64,000 bases of DNA from Parapristionchus giblindavisi (lineage: Eukaryota; Nematoda; Chromadorea; Rhabditida; Diplogasteridae). Where the stretch lies: NCBI GenBank assembly GCA_943737045.1, contig CALSFV010000467.1, positions 1 through 64,000 on the forward strand, in the 5' to 3' direction. Within the stretch, counting starts at the first letter, position 1; each line of letters opens with the position of its first letter. This document shows positions 54,860 to 64,000 of this stretch, one piece after another. The notes beneath the pieces are model-generated. The model was not told the DNA's origin. It saw only the letters and a program-made list of their open reading frames with translations, and ran no database searches. The position numbers and the translations under genes were made by a program.

Positions 54860-57664
54860 ATGTTCGCCGGTTTAATAAATACTCAGATGGAAACTCAAAG
54901 TCAATTTATCTTTCTGCCATTACAGCCAATTGCCGCTCGATAAAGAATAAGCTGCCTTACCTCTCTCAGATTCTTTCCCACAATCATTCAATCATTTGCC
55001 TTACGGAAACATGGCTCGGCCCTTCTTTTCCCAACTCCTTATTACTTGATTCGTATCACCAAACTTACAATGTTTATCGTAGAGATAGAAATATGAATGG
55101 TGGAGGTGTAGCCATCATCATTCACTCTTCAATCAGTGCTGTACAAATAGCTAGTGAGGTAGTAAAGGGCTCCCATGAATTAGCTGCCGTAGATGTCGAT
55201 ATAAATGGTGATCTACTAAGAATCATATGTGCATACCGTAATCCGAAAGCGAATGCATCCCATACGGATTCACTCATAAAATCGATAACTGATCTTTGCT
55301 CTTGCGCCCAACCATCCATAATTACTGGTGATTTAAACTTTCCTGATATTAATTGGGGAGAGTTCCCTATGCCACAAACGGTTGCCCCCTCCTCTCAATC
55401 ATTTCTTGATTTTTGTAATACATTAAAGCTCGCTCAGTTGGTTAAAGATCCGACCCACATACACGGAAATACATTAGATCTCGTGCTTTGTAATCACCCT
55501 AACCTAATCAGACAAATCAATGTTGGCCCGCCGTTTTGTAAGTCTGATCATTATACAATTGATTTCAAGATATCTGTGGAACACTCTGTTCCTTCATTTG
55601 TATTGAAAAGAGACTACAGAAAGGCGAATTACGATCTCATTAATGTACAATTAGCAAATGTTGACTGGACAGGTTTATTCTCTACAATAGTGGGAGTAGA
55701 TCAAATGTATGACATATTGCTAAAATTAATTCAAAAATCGATAGATATCCATGTACCATGGACTAGAATAAATGTTACCCATGGGAAACTCCCTCCCCAT
55801 ATCGAAAGACTCTTGCACAGAAGGTTTTGTGCTTGGCAGAAATCAATCAATAGCAAGGACCCCCTTGATAGTCATAATTTTGAACAACTAAATAAGGAAT
55901 TCAGAAAAGAATTGGATAGATACCAGAAAACCATAGAACGGAAAATAATCGATAGCGAAGATAGTAATAAGTTCTTTCGATATATGAAGCGCTGCTCAAA
56001 TAAAGAGAAAGGAGTTGAGGGACTTAAGGACAAAAATGGCCTTCTCATTATGGATGACTTAGGTAAAGCTAACCTACTTGCAAATGCGTTTGCGGGTGTA
56101 TTCACTGTTGATAATGGAACACTACCCCAACTTTCACAACTCCCAACTTTTGGCAATTATCAAGAACCACTGTTTATTCGACATGAAATATGCGCCCTAA
56201 TTGAAAAATGGAAGCGCTCTTCCTGTCGTACTCCAGAGAATATAGATCTCTCATTCATTAAGAAAATAGCCGTACCAATAGCTGAACCACTAGAAATAAT
56301 CTTTCGTTATTCCTTTGAAACAGGGGTGGTTCCTTCCCCCTGGCGTCATTCCATCATTACCCCTGTCAAGAAATCACCACCTTTTTCGGACCCACTAAAC
56401 TATAGACCAATTTCTATTACCTCTTTCTTCTGTAGAATATTTGAGCGTCTGTTATGCAAATCAATAATTACTCATTGTGAATCGTTAGCAATATTCCCAG
56501 ATGAACAATATGGTTTCAGACAGAAAAGATCGCGCGAAATGCAAATGTTGGAAGTATTGGAGCATTGGACTTCTTCTATCAGCGAAGGAAAACCGGTTGA
56601 TGTAATATATTTTGACTTTGCAAAAGCTTTCGATAGAGTTTCTCATGCTACATAAACTCCAAATGAAACTTGGAACCATTGGATTGTCGGATAAGACTGT
56701 TAATTGGATATTCGCCTATTTAAGTAATCGATCCTTCCAGGTTAGAGTCCGTGAAAAGCTATCGCATTCACTTAGTGTTACAAGCGGTGTCCCACAGGGC
56801 TCCGTTTTGGGTCCGCTTCTTTTCCTCATATATACCTCAGAAATTCCTTCACTAGCCCAACAAAACGGAGTTGTAGCTAGAATGTACGCAGATGATATAA
56901 AAATTTATCGCTCTTTTGAAGCTGGTGATTCCCCGTTACACCTACAAACATCAATCGATACCATTGTAAAATGGTCCGATGAGTGGCAACTTCCACTTGC
57001 TGCGCACAAATGTAATTCATTACACCTAGGTAGATCTAACCCTAAGCGAAAATACAACATCGGAACTGCAACTCTTGAGCAGAAGGACATGGTTAGAGAT
57101 CTCGGTTTCCTCATTCAGAAGACCCTAACATTCTCCGCCCATAGCAGACAAACAGCTTCAAAGGCGAAAACTGCATGCCACATAATCCTTAGAGCTCTTC
57201 GCACCAAAAATGTATCCATTCTACTAAAAACATATTCAATCTATATCAGACCCATACTTGAAAGTGCATCTACAGTTTTTAATCCATACCAAAAAGGTGA
57301 CAAAAAGATCTTAGAACGAGTACAGAATTATTTCACTAGACGAGTATTCAAGCGCTGTTTTAATGCAGCGTGGGATTCAATGCCGAAAGTTTCCCTTAGG
57401 AATAAACAACTAAACTTAGATACTCTAGAAAAGCGTAGAGAAGAAATAGATATCAAAGCTGCCATGAAATTTATCAGAGGTAAATATAGGATCTCAAATT
57501 TAAAACCTCACTACTTTCGCCCCTATATCACTCATAATGGTCTAAATTTCAACAATCCAGGCTCACGATTTCATTACAGGCATAATAGCTTCTTTCCTAG
57601 AGCGGCAAGGCTCCTCGTACAACCGAAAAACCGAATTACTTTCAGTTTCCCTGAGTTAAATTGA
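54823..57664 (+). pseudogene. LINE ORF2 (endonuclease-reverse transcriptase), one frameshift
   Basis: The first part, 54,823-56,642, is open. An apurinic-type endonuclease shows TANCRSIKNK, LTETWLG, GGGVAIII, TGDLNFPDINW and SDHYTIDF (catalytic Asn, Glu, Asp and His in the expected order). The reverse transcriptase begins with LNYRPISITS, QYGFRQKRS and YFDFAKAFDRVSH. The frame is then lost near 56,650. It resumes one frame over in 56,612-57,664 with HKLQMKLGTIGL, SGVPQGSVLGPLLFLIYTSE and ARMYADDIKIY (catalytic YADD), through to TFSFPELN and TGA. No RNase H. The enzyme would nick target DNA and prime reverse transcription there. A single small indel is the only lesion seen, so loss of activity is recent or an artefact. 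No ATG lies near the ORF2 start. Confidence 0.88.
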
Positions 57665-58569
57665 CAAGATATTTGCCCTATCCCCATAGACCTATGTCCT
57701 TTATTCAACCTCCACGTTTGTTTTGTTGTTGTGTGTTCATCATTCTTTTAAATTTATTTATCTATTATTATTTACCGTGTTTTCTTGTAAAACGCATAAA
57801 TTTATTTATTATTATTTATTATTAGACTTAGACAACTGCCTACAAGCCATTTATAATAACAATGATCCGTGACCTCTCAATGTCTACCTCCGCCCCCCTG
57901 GACTATCTCGGCCACTCTGTCAAATGTGCACGCGTCTATTATTGTACTAGGCGATTACTATTTATCTCTTTACCGATTTTACCGAATTTTTGCTTGTATG
58001 GGACGTCATCAAGCCCAGACTAAGCTTAGATGCAGCCATTCCCTTCCAATGGTTTTGTGCTTGATAAAGGTTGCAATATTGCAGTGTCTTCTTTTTGTGC
58101 AAAGCTCGCTTTTGACTGTGTATTTTGGCTTTTGGCTCTCTTTTTTCGCTCGTTTTTGACAGTGGACAGTTTGTGGTTTCGTTCGTACGATCCACAAATC
58201 TTTCATTATCCCTATAGTCTTCCCGTATACTGTTTTCCTTTTTTGTTTCACCTAATTCTTTCTCTCGCCCCGTCTCTCTAAAAATCCCCCTGGCTATGCT
58301 TTCTTTGTATACGCGAGTGTATAGAGAGGAAATTAATAAACGGAACCACAAATTTTTTTGCCATGCCAATATATTACCCAGTTTCCTGTTTTGTCAGTTC
58401 TTTGTCACCTGTAACATCGCATGGATGAGCGTGATGAATTGATCTCTCACCTTCCTCACTTATATGTAGTAATTTTGATACTTCACATATTTTCTTGCAC
58501 TCGAACATTTTGTACTTGATGAAACACCCTTGTGGTGTACGATAAATACATAAAACTAAATAAATAAAT
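57665..58569 (+). other. LINE 3' region, non-coding
   Basis: It has AT-rich tails near 57,790-57,825 and 58,555-58,569. The open frames on both strands around 57,960-58,370 show no family signature. Confidence 0.45.
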
Positions 58570-58580
58570 CTCTCGTTCAG

Positions 58581-61500
58581 ATGGAGTCAACTATGACCGA
58601 GAACTCCCTTCGTGTTCTCTCCATAGTTCATAATCACATCTTGATCACGCTAAAGTCAGAAGAAAATGGACTTTATCTCATTACCTCAAATGTAATCACA
58701 GGTATATATTTTATTCAGTTTAAAAATAACATTAATATTATTATTAATGCTTCCTGTCATCGGTTCATGTGCAGGAGCCAAACCAGGGAGGGGCTCTTCC
58801 TTTTTCGCATGATCTATGCTTCGGCTACTTGTATGCCCATTAAAGAAAACGTTCGCATTTGAGACGCATTTGAGATTTGAACCGCTCCATTTTTTCATGC
58901 TCTCTCGCTTACTTTGCCTGCGTGAGAGCGTGGTCAGAGCGGAGAGTAAAATGAACTCGGGTGTATCAAGTAAATGAATGCTCCATGATCCTCAAATGAA
59001 TATTGCGGTTGGAATTCAATGAAAGACTACGGCATCCAGGCTGGAAATCTACTGGGTTCCAGCTATCGATATCGGGAAATTGGCGCTATACCGGGTTCCA
59101 GGCTTGAAAAAATATCAGAGATCGAGATCAAGTAACAATATGCGGTGGGTCACCGTATCCGTGGTGAGATGAGGTAGTCCCACTGATCCTTATCTCTTGG
59201 TCCTTATCTCTTGTTCATCAATCCTGGTCCAGCTTTCATCACAAATTCATCCTTCCGTCTCAATTCGGGTCTTCCTCGTGATCTCTTAATCTCACTGATA
59301 GAGTTGACTAACTGCTTGGGCAGCTTGACATAAAGCGTTTAGCAAGAGCAAGGTTCGCACATGCGGAACAGCGAGCTTAAAAGCACACCCTAAGCTAATT
59401 TTACTCTTCGCATTGACAATGCTCTCTCGCAGACAACGAAAGCGAGAGAGTGTGGCCAGAGCAGAGTGTTTCAAATTAGGTTGGGGTATGCCTATAAGTT
59501 CACCACTCGCACTAGAAAACTGGAGATATGATGCACATTCATAGTTTGCACGAAACCTATTCGATTTACGTGTCATTTTGATGAAAGCATTTAACTCGGC
59601 AACGAATGCATACTGTTTGGTGTTCTTGTGCACACGACTAACTAAGATTTCCAATATGTTCTACGTGTGGTTTGCATCGGGATTGCACGTTCTAGTCAGC
59701 ACAAATTACCATATTTGGAATTATAATAATCCTTTAATAATCCGTTCAGCAGTTAGAAATGCTAATATTGTCCAAATAAAATGTACTTGCGAAATTGCCT
59801 TGCTACTTAGCTGCTAAACTCAGAAATATTCTATCGATCAAACCCCCTTTCCCTCACTTCCCTCTCTCTGATCTTCCTACTACAGTGCGCGACATATTGA
59901 TAGGACACCCCTAAAATTTTGTGATTCCGGCCGAATGGTGAATGGAAATCAAAAGATGTACATACCATTTGTATCCCCTCCTTGGATAACTAAGGTAGCC
60001 TACATATGAGTAAATTCAACTTCCCGTTCAACGAGAAAATAATAATATTTCGAAATTTTACCGTGACATAATGATAGGACATCCTGATTTTTTTCAGAAG
60101 TTACTAATTTTTTTTCAAACTTCTGCATAACATCAACGGGTCAACAACATGTTAGTAATCAATCTTATGGCCCTTCCTCGAGAATGGACCGAAGATGCGA
60201 TTGGGCATCATCATATAGAGGGCATAAATCAATTGATGCTCGATGTCGCGCCCAATCCATTTTGATGAAAGCATTTAACTCGGCAACGAATGCATACTGT
60301 TTGGTGTTCTTGTGCACACGACTAACTAAGATTCCCAATATGTTCTACGTGTGGTTTGCATCGGGATTGCACGTAGGGCATGGAAGAACTGTGATGTTCT
60401 TGACTGCGAACAATGGTTGTGAGGGGTTATGGCAAGCATGGAGGAGCTCTCTTTCTGGGAGATCTGGTGGCGGGCACGGCTCTGCAACATGAACAGAACG
60501 AGGGTAGTCTGGTGCATCACCTGATACGCCCCATAGTCCATCCTGCTGGAGCGGAAGGAGATGGGCGGCTTGTCGAATTTTAAGAATGCGTCCCTGAACA
60601 TGACTGAACTTCCTCCAGCTGAAATTACGCGGTTCCTTGAGGACCTCGCGTCAGAAGCAGTTATAGCCGTCCGGACTATTGGGGTTGAACTTCTTCTCAT
60701 CGGTGAATGCAATCAGAAACCGATATTTTTAAAATTTTTGAAAAAAATATCATGTGCCGTACTGGAGCGGGTTCTTAAAATTCGACAAGCCGCCCATCTC
60801 CTTCCGCTCCATCAGGATGGACTATGTTGAGTATCAGGTGATGCACCAGACTACCCTCGTTCCGTTCATGATGAAGAGCCGTGCCCGCCACCAGATCTCC
60901 CAGAAAGAGAGCTCATCCATGCTTGCCGTAACCCCTCACAACCATTGTTCGCAGTCAAGAACATCTCAGTTCTTCCATGCCCTACGTGCAATCCCGATGC
61001 AAACCACACGTTGAACATACGGGGAATCTTGGTTAGTCGTGTGCACAAGAACACCAAACAGTATGCATTCGTTGCCGAGTTAAATGCTTTCATCAAAATG
61101 GATTGGGCACGACATCGAGCCTCAAGTGATTTATGCCCTCTATATGAGGATGCCCAATCGCATCTTCGGTCCATTCTCGAGGAAGGGCCATAAGATTGAT
61201 TACTATCCTGTTGTTGACCCGTTGATGTTATGCAGAAGTTTGAAAAAATTAATAACTTCTGAAAAAAATCAGGGAGTCCTATCATTATGTCACGGTAAAA
61301 TTTCGGAATATTATTATTTTCTCGTTGAACGGGAAATTGAATATTCCCATGCGTGGGCTACCTTACTGATTCAAGGAGGGGATACAAATGGTATGTACAT
61401 CTTTTGATTTCCATTCACCATTCGGCCGGAATCACAAAATTTTAGGGGTGTCCTATCATTATGTCGCGCACTGTATCTCGCTTGGACCGTTATAGCGGAA

Positions 61501-62714
61501 CTTTCAACTTGGGAGTTGAACATGATCAAGAAAATCGCTTAACATTTCAATTTATTATCCTAGAATATTCTTGCAATTAGTATTCATCATTATGCGCTTC
61601 GATTCTAGGAGAGTTTTCTTCATTTTTCATTATTTTTCGCACCTCATAAACAGATCAACAAAAGCGGACACTATTACATTTTCATTACATTTACATACAT
61701 TTACATATTTTAACAATATTATATTTACAATACTTACTTTATGATAATGCACTTTCCAGGCAAGGAAATCGCAAAGTTCACATTGAAATATTATGAGATG
61801 AAGATTTGTCGACCAATGACTGCTGTTAGGGATGATTGTGGAAGATTAACTGTGAACTTCTTTGTTCAAACAACAACTGATCTACTACTTATCAGCAGGT
61901 ACTGTATTTATAGGCATGGTCCAAGCTATTGTGAAACAACTCGAACTGATTAACTCTCGCTTAATCTTACTGTATGACATATTGGCGTATTCCTCAACTG
62001 CGCCTCTACATCTAGCTAGATGGCGACCTGGTGGTCGGACGGGATAATAATATTTATAATAATATTTTATCATTTCTTACAGAGAGATTGCTAACCTGAC
62101 AAACAATTAGAAAGATGAAAACGTTAAAATAAAATATGAAGAAATGGTGTATCCACTGCAATTACTTGATCACAGCGGGAGCTTTCGAACGAAACAACAA
62201 AAAGTGATAGGGTTTGGTGATCGCGAGATTATAATAATATGCAAAAATTTACCCTGTAAAAATATTATCAATTAAGATGTATTAAAATGTACCACTACAA
62301 TTCAGAGGGCAGGTCACATTTGCCGACGCAAAATTTGATTCGCTACATAAACAAGGCTTTTACGAGTACAAGTAAGTTAGGTTGCCATTTCTGAAATAAA
62401 TTGATAAATCAGTTCAATTTGAGGACCGTGTTTCTGAGGGATGAAGAAGAGGTGAGCATGACCACGAATTCATAGTCTCTGGTATCTCAAAACCTCTAAT
62501 TTGCCGGACTCTAATTTGCACTAGGCTTTTGCTATGAGGGACTATAATTGGCAAAAGTGGGACTATAATTGCCAAAAGAGAACGTTGACAAGGGTTTTGT
62601 GGAACTTTTTTAACGAAATAATCTGATGGTATGATTTCAGCCAGAAGTTGTTCATAGAATTAACGGGAGACAAGGTCTATTTCTGGTCGCACGATTTGAG
62701 CGGGCTTTATACAG
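58581..62714 (+). CDS. Unrecognised five-exon gene (3' end beyond what can be read)
   Basis: Exons 58,581-58,701, 61,760-61,898, 62,306-62,371, 62,424-62,451 and 62,645-62,714 have ag/gt borders and all join in phase. They give about 140 residues from MESTMTENSLRVLSIVHNHI through TSNVITGKEIAKFTLKYYEM, DDCGRLTVNFFVQTTTDLL and QVTFADAKFDSLHKQGFYEY to KLFIELTGDKVYFWSHDLSG, ending at a donor. Repeated short beta-strand-like blocks (LYLITSN, LTVNFFVQ, VYFWSHDLSGLYTG) suggest a beta-propeller-like or other all-beta protein; that is inference. The first exon begins exactly with ATG after an acceptor-like cgttcag, so it may be an internal exon. Exon 5 could start four bases earlier, but only the chosen acceptor keeps the frame. 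Intron 1 is 3 kb and holds a Tc1-like palindrome. Confidence 0.6.
58702..59882. other. Intron 1 content: dispersed repeats
   Basis: Fragments of the ctctctcgc..gagag repeat family lie at 58,896-58,960 and 59,395-59,480. No other gene is seen. Confidence 0.45.
59573..59690 (-). mobile_element. Fragment of the Tc1-like transposase 3' region
   Basis: 118 bases, nearly identical to 60,256-60,373 and to the reverse complement of 60,985-61,103. It corresponds to the part of the transposase reading GILVSRVHKNTKQYAFVAEL on the opposite strand. An orphan fragment 300 bases outside the intact palindrome. Confidence 0.75.
59883..61473. mobile_element. Palindromic Tc1-like element: two inverted 3' halves
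   Basis: It begins CAGTGCGCGACAT and ends with the mirror ATGTCGCGCACTG, each flanked by TA. The arms 59,883-60,590 and 60,770-61,473 are near-perfect reverse complements; the roughly 180-base centre is single copy. Read outward from the centre, both arms encode the C-terminal half of a Tc1/Tc3-type transposase. The left-arm strand has FTDEKKFNPNSPDGYNCF, the region of the second catalytic Asp, then an in-frame TGA. The right arm has ILVSRVHKNTKQYAFVAELN and the C-terminus MPNRIFGPFSRKGHKIDY. The N-terminal DNA-binding half is absent, so it is non-autonomous, yet both ends could still be bound by a helper transposase. Confidence 0.85.
61476..61759. other. Remainder of intron 1
   Basis: AT-rich, with short ttacatttacata repeats near 61,675-61,710. 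Nothing coding. Confidence 0.4.
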
Positions 62715-62747
62715 GTAACTGAGGCTATATCCATGAACGCTGCAAAC

Positions 62748-62855
62748 CAGGGCTGTGCATTTTCCGTTTTCCGATTTTCCGAATATTCCGAGAAATAATT
62801 TCGGAAATTTTCCGTTTTCCGAAATTTTCCGAAAAACTTTTTCCGCACAGCCCTG
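62748..62855. mobile_element. 108-bp hAT-like MITE with 8-bp target duplication
   Basis: CAGGGCTGTGC and GCACAGCCCTG termini are flanked by CTGCAAAC on both sides (62,740-62,747 and 62,856-62,863). The interior is made of ttttccgaa motifs. It is related to the 483-bp element at 8,020. Confidence 0.88.
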
Positions 62856-62863
62856 CTGCAAAC

Positions 62864-64000
62864 CGCTTGCCGTCAAACGTGACGTCACAAGCGTAGGGGG
62901 GATCTCTGGCAAACGCCTCCGCCTACGGTTGTGAAGTCACGTTTTCCGACCCACGGTTTTCCAATGTTTATGGATACCTGTACAGATTTTCTTTGCTTTA
63001 ATTATAAGAAAATATATATATATATATATATGAGAGGAATCGCGAGAAAATCGACCTTTTCGGAGGGTCCGCGGACATAGAAAATTCGACCCCCTGAAAA
63101 ATTCAGATTAAGTACTTTGAACGATGCTCTATCGAACTGCGTTGGCCGAATTTGCATATCTGCTCTCATTTTCGAATAGCGGTAGGTCAAAGTTGGCAGG
63201 TACGGTTTTTTTGGCTCGAGTGTGCGTCAAAAAAATGATCATAACTCCGTTCAAAATAATGATAGACACTTTTTCAAAAAAAGAATCGAAAGAGGAGATC
63301 TTGCGCAACATTTTCCATTTGATGACGTCATTTTTCGACCATGCGCCGGTGCTGGGCGGTCGGTTTTATGAAAAAGTGACGTAACTTTCCTAATCGGAAA
63401 AAGTGCACTTTTCTTCTATGCGCGTTTTGTTGCACCCATATGTGTCTAAAAATGACCCAAGTTTCAGAGGATTTCCGAATTGGAAAAAAAAAGCGTTGAT
63501 TTTAGTGACGCGACCTCGGCTTATTCCTTTATTTAGTGACGCGACCTCGGCTGATTCCATTATCAAGAAACAGCAAAGGAGCTAAAATGACTCAAAAACA
63601 TCCGAAAAAACATTACGAGCTCAAAATACCCATATATAACAGTTATTTGAAACACAAAATCACCAAGTTCCGAAAAATTTGAAAAAAACCGTATTTTGCT
63701 TTTCCCCGTGGAAAAAACGTTTCAGTAATGTTAATTAATCTTTATAATATTTCTTATAATGTTTTTGAACATTTATGTTTTTGGAAGTGAAGGCCTACCT
63801 GCTCTTAGAGCCGAGATATCCGCCATCGAAATTACACGCGCGCGCCCCAACTCCGCGCGACCGCTCATCATCTGCTCTCTCACTCCCACACGCTCTTTCG
63901 TGAACAGACAGGGAGAGAAAAAAAGAGTTTCGTAAATTCGGTCAACTTGAACAGCAAATCTTCACTGGGAAACACGAATATCAGCCCGAAAGGTTGACCA
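62864..64000. other. No gene recognised to window end
   Basis: Mixed sequence with an (AT)n run at 63,008-63,031, a GC-rich patch (cgcgcgcgccccaac) near 63,838, and statements of the gatcataactc(c/g)gttc type near 63,237. Those resemble the arm of the 35-kb foldback (35,320). No splice-consistent exon was identified. Confidence 0.4.
63501..63560 (+). repeat. 31-bp direct repeat, two copies
   Basis: tttagtgacgcgacctcggc followed by t(t/g)attcc occurs twice with a 31-base period. Confidence 0.85.

Larger units (their letters stand above)
53520..58569 (+). mobile_element. Near full-length LINE (CR1/Jockey-like), approximate borders
   Basis: The order is 5' region with minisatellite, ORF1, ORF2 (endonuclease plus reverse transcriptase), a long 3' region and a taaataaataaat tail at 58,555-58,569. 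The 3' border by the tail is reasonable; the 5' border is a guess and no target duplication was found. A second AT-rich tail-like stretch near 57,790-57,825 could instead mark the true 3' end, with 57,830-58,569 a separate tail fragment. Confidence 0.65.

Noticed and set aside
57962..58369. 135-codon reverse-strand frame after the LINE ORF2
   Set aside because: It overlaps other open frames on both strands, has no recognisable domain, and lies in the LINE 3' region.
60184..61193. Several 80-139 codon frames on both strands as host genes
   Set aside because: They are frames and shadows of the Tc1-like transposase C-terminal half in the two palindrome arms.

Overview
This is eukaryotic, almost certainly nematode, nuclear DNA. 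The anchor is a three-exon gene at 3,231-3,743 that encodes a full-length 127-residue major sperm protein (MSP), a nematode-specific sperm cytoskeletal protein. A multi-exon CHK kinase-like (DUF1679-type) gene, short GT-AG introns, tRNA genes and non-LTR retrotransposons fit this. A diplogastrid such as Pristionchus is my guess, but the sequence alone does not prove the species. There is no bacterial operon, CRISPR or phage content. Most long open frames without introns are transposon-derived or accidental; host genes had to be read exon by exon from splice signals and matching intron phase.

Layout. 1-3.2 kb: microsatellites, a 15-bp minisatellite and a foldback element with a tRNA-like apex. 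3.2-7.6 kb: the MSP gene, then three tRNA-Leu(UAA) genes arranged around a Tc1/mariner relic inside a palindrome and an exact 1,174-bp tandem duplication, then tRNA-Gln(UUG). 8.0-8.9 kb: a hAT-like miniature element abutting a broken 3' end of a PPTC7-type PP2C phosphatase gene. 9.85-12.9 kb: nested foldback elements, one with a clean 8-bp target duplication. 12.889-34.603 kb: about 4.85 head-to-tail copies of a 4,482-bp unit that are nearly identical. 35.1-36.8 kb: another foldback with a small ORF in its loop. 37.3-46.0 kb: the main host-gene island. It holds a complete six-exon secreted-protein gene (39,441-42,913), two decayed paralogues, and a reverse-strand CHK kinase-like gene with one in-frame stop. 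46.6-49.6 kb: a foldback whose left arm is interrupted by a 5'-truncated LINE. 49.9-53 kb: small gene pieces, including the end of a protein kinase. 53.5-58.6 kb: a LINE with ORF1 and a once-frameshifted ORF2. 58.58-62.7 kb: an unrecognised five-exon gene whose 3-kb first intron holds a palindromic Tc1-like element. 62.7-64 kb: repeats only.

The recurring theme is inverted symmetry. At least seven large foldbacks lie in 64 kb, several carrying tRNA genes or tRNA-like sequences, and two have transposon 3' ends at both termini. A second theme is a 120-bp miniature inverted-repeat element with 4-bp target duplications, supported by an uninterrupted opposite arm at one site. I could run no alignment or database search. 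Boundaries come from reading the sequence by eye, and identities are stated only where I compared the bases directly.
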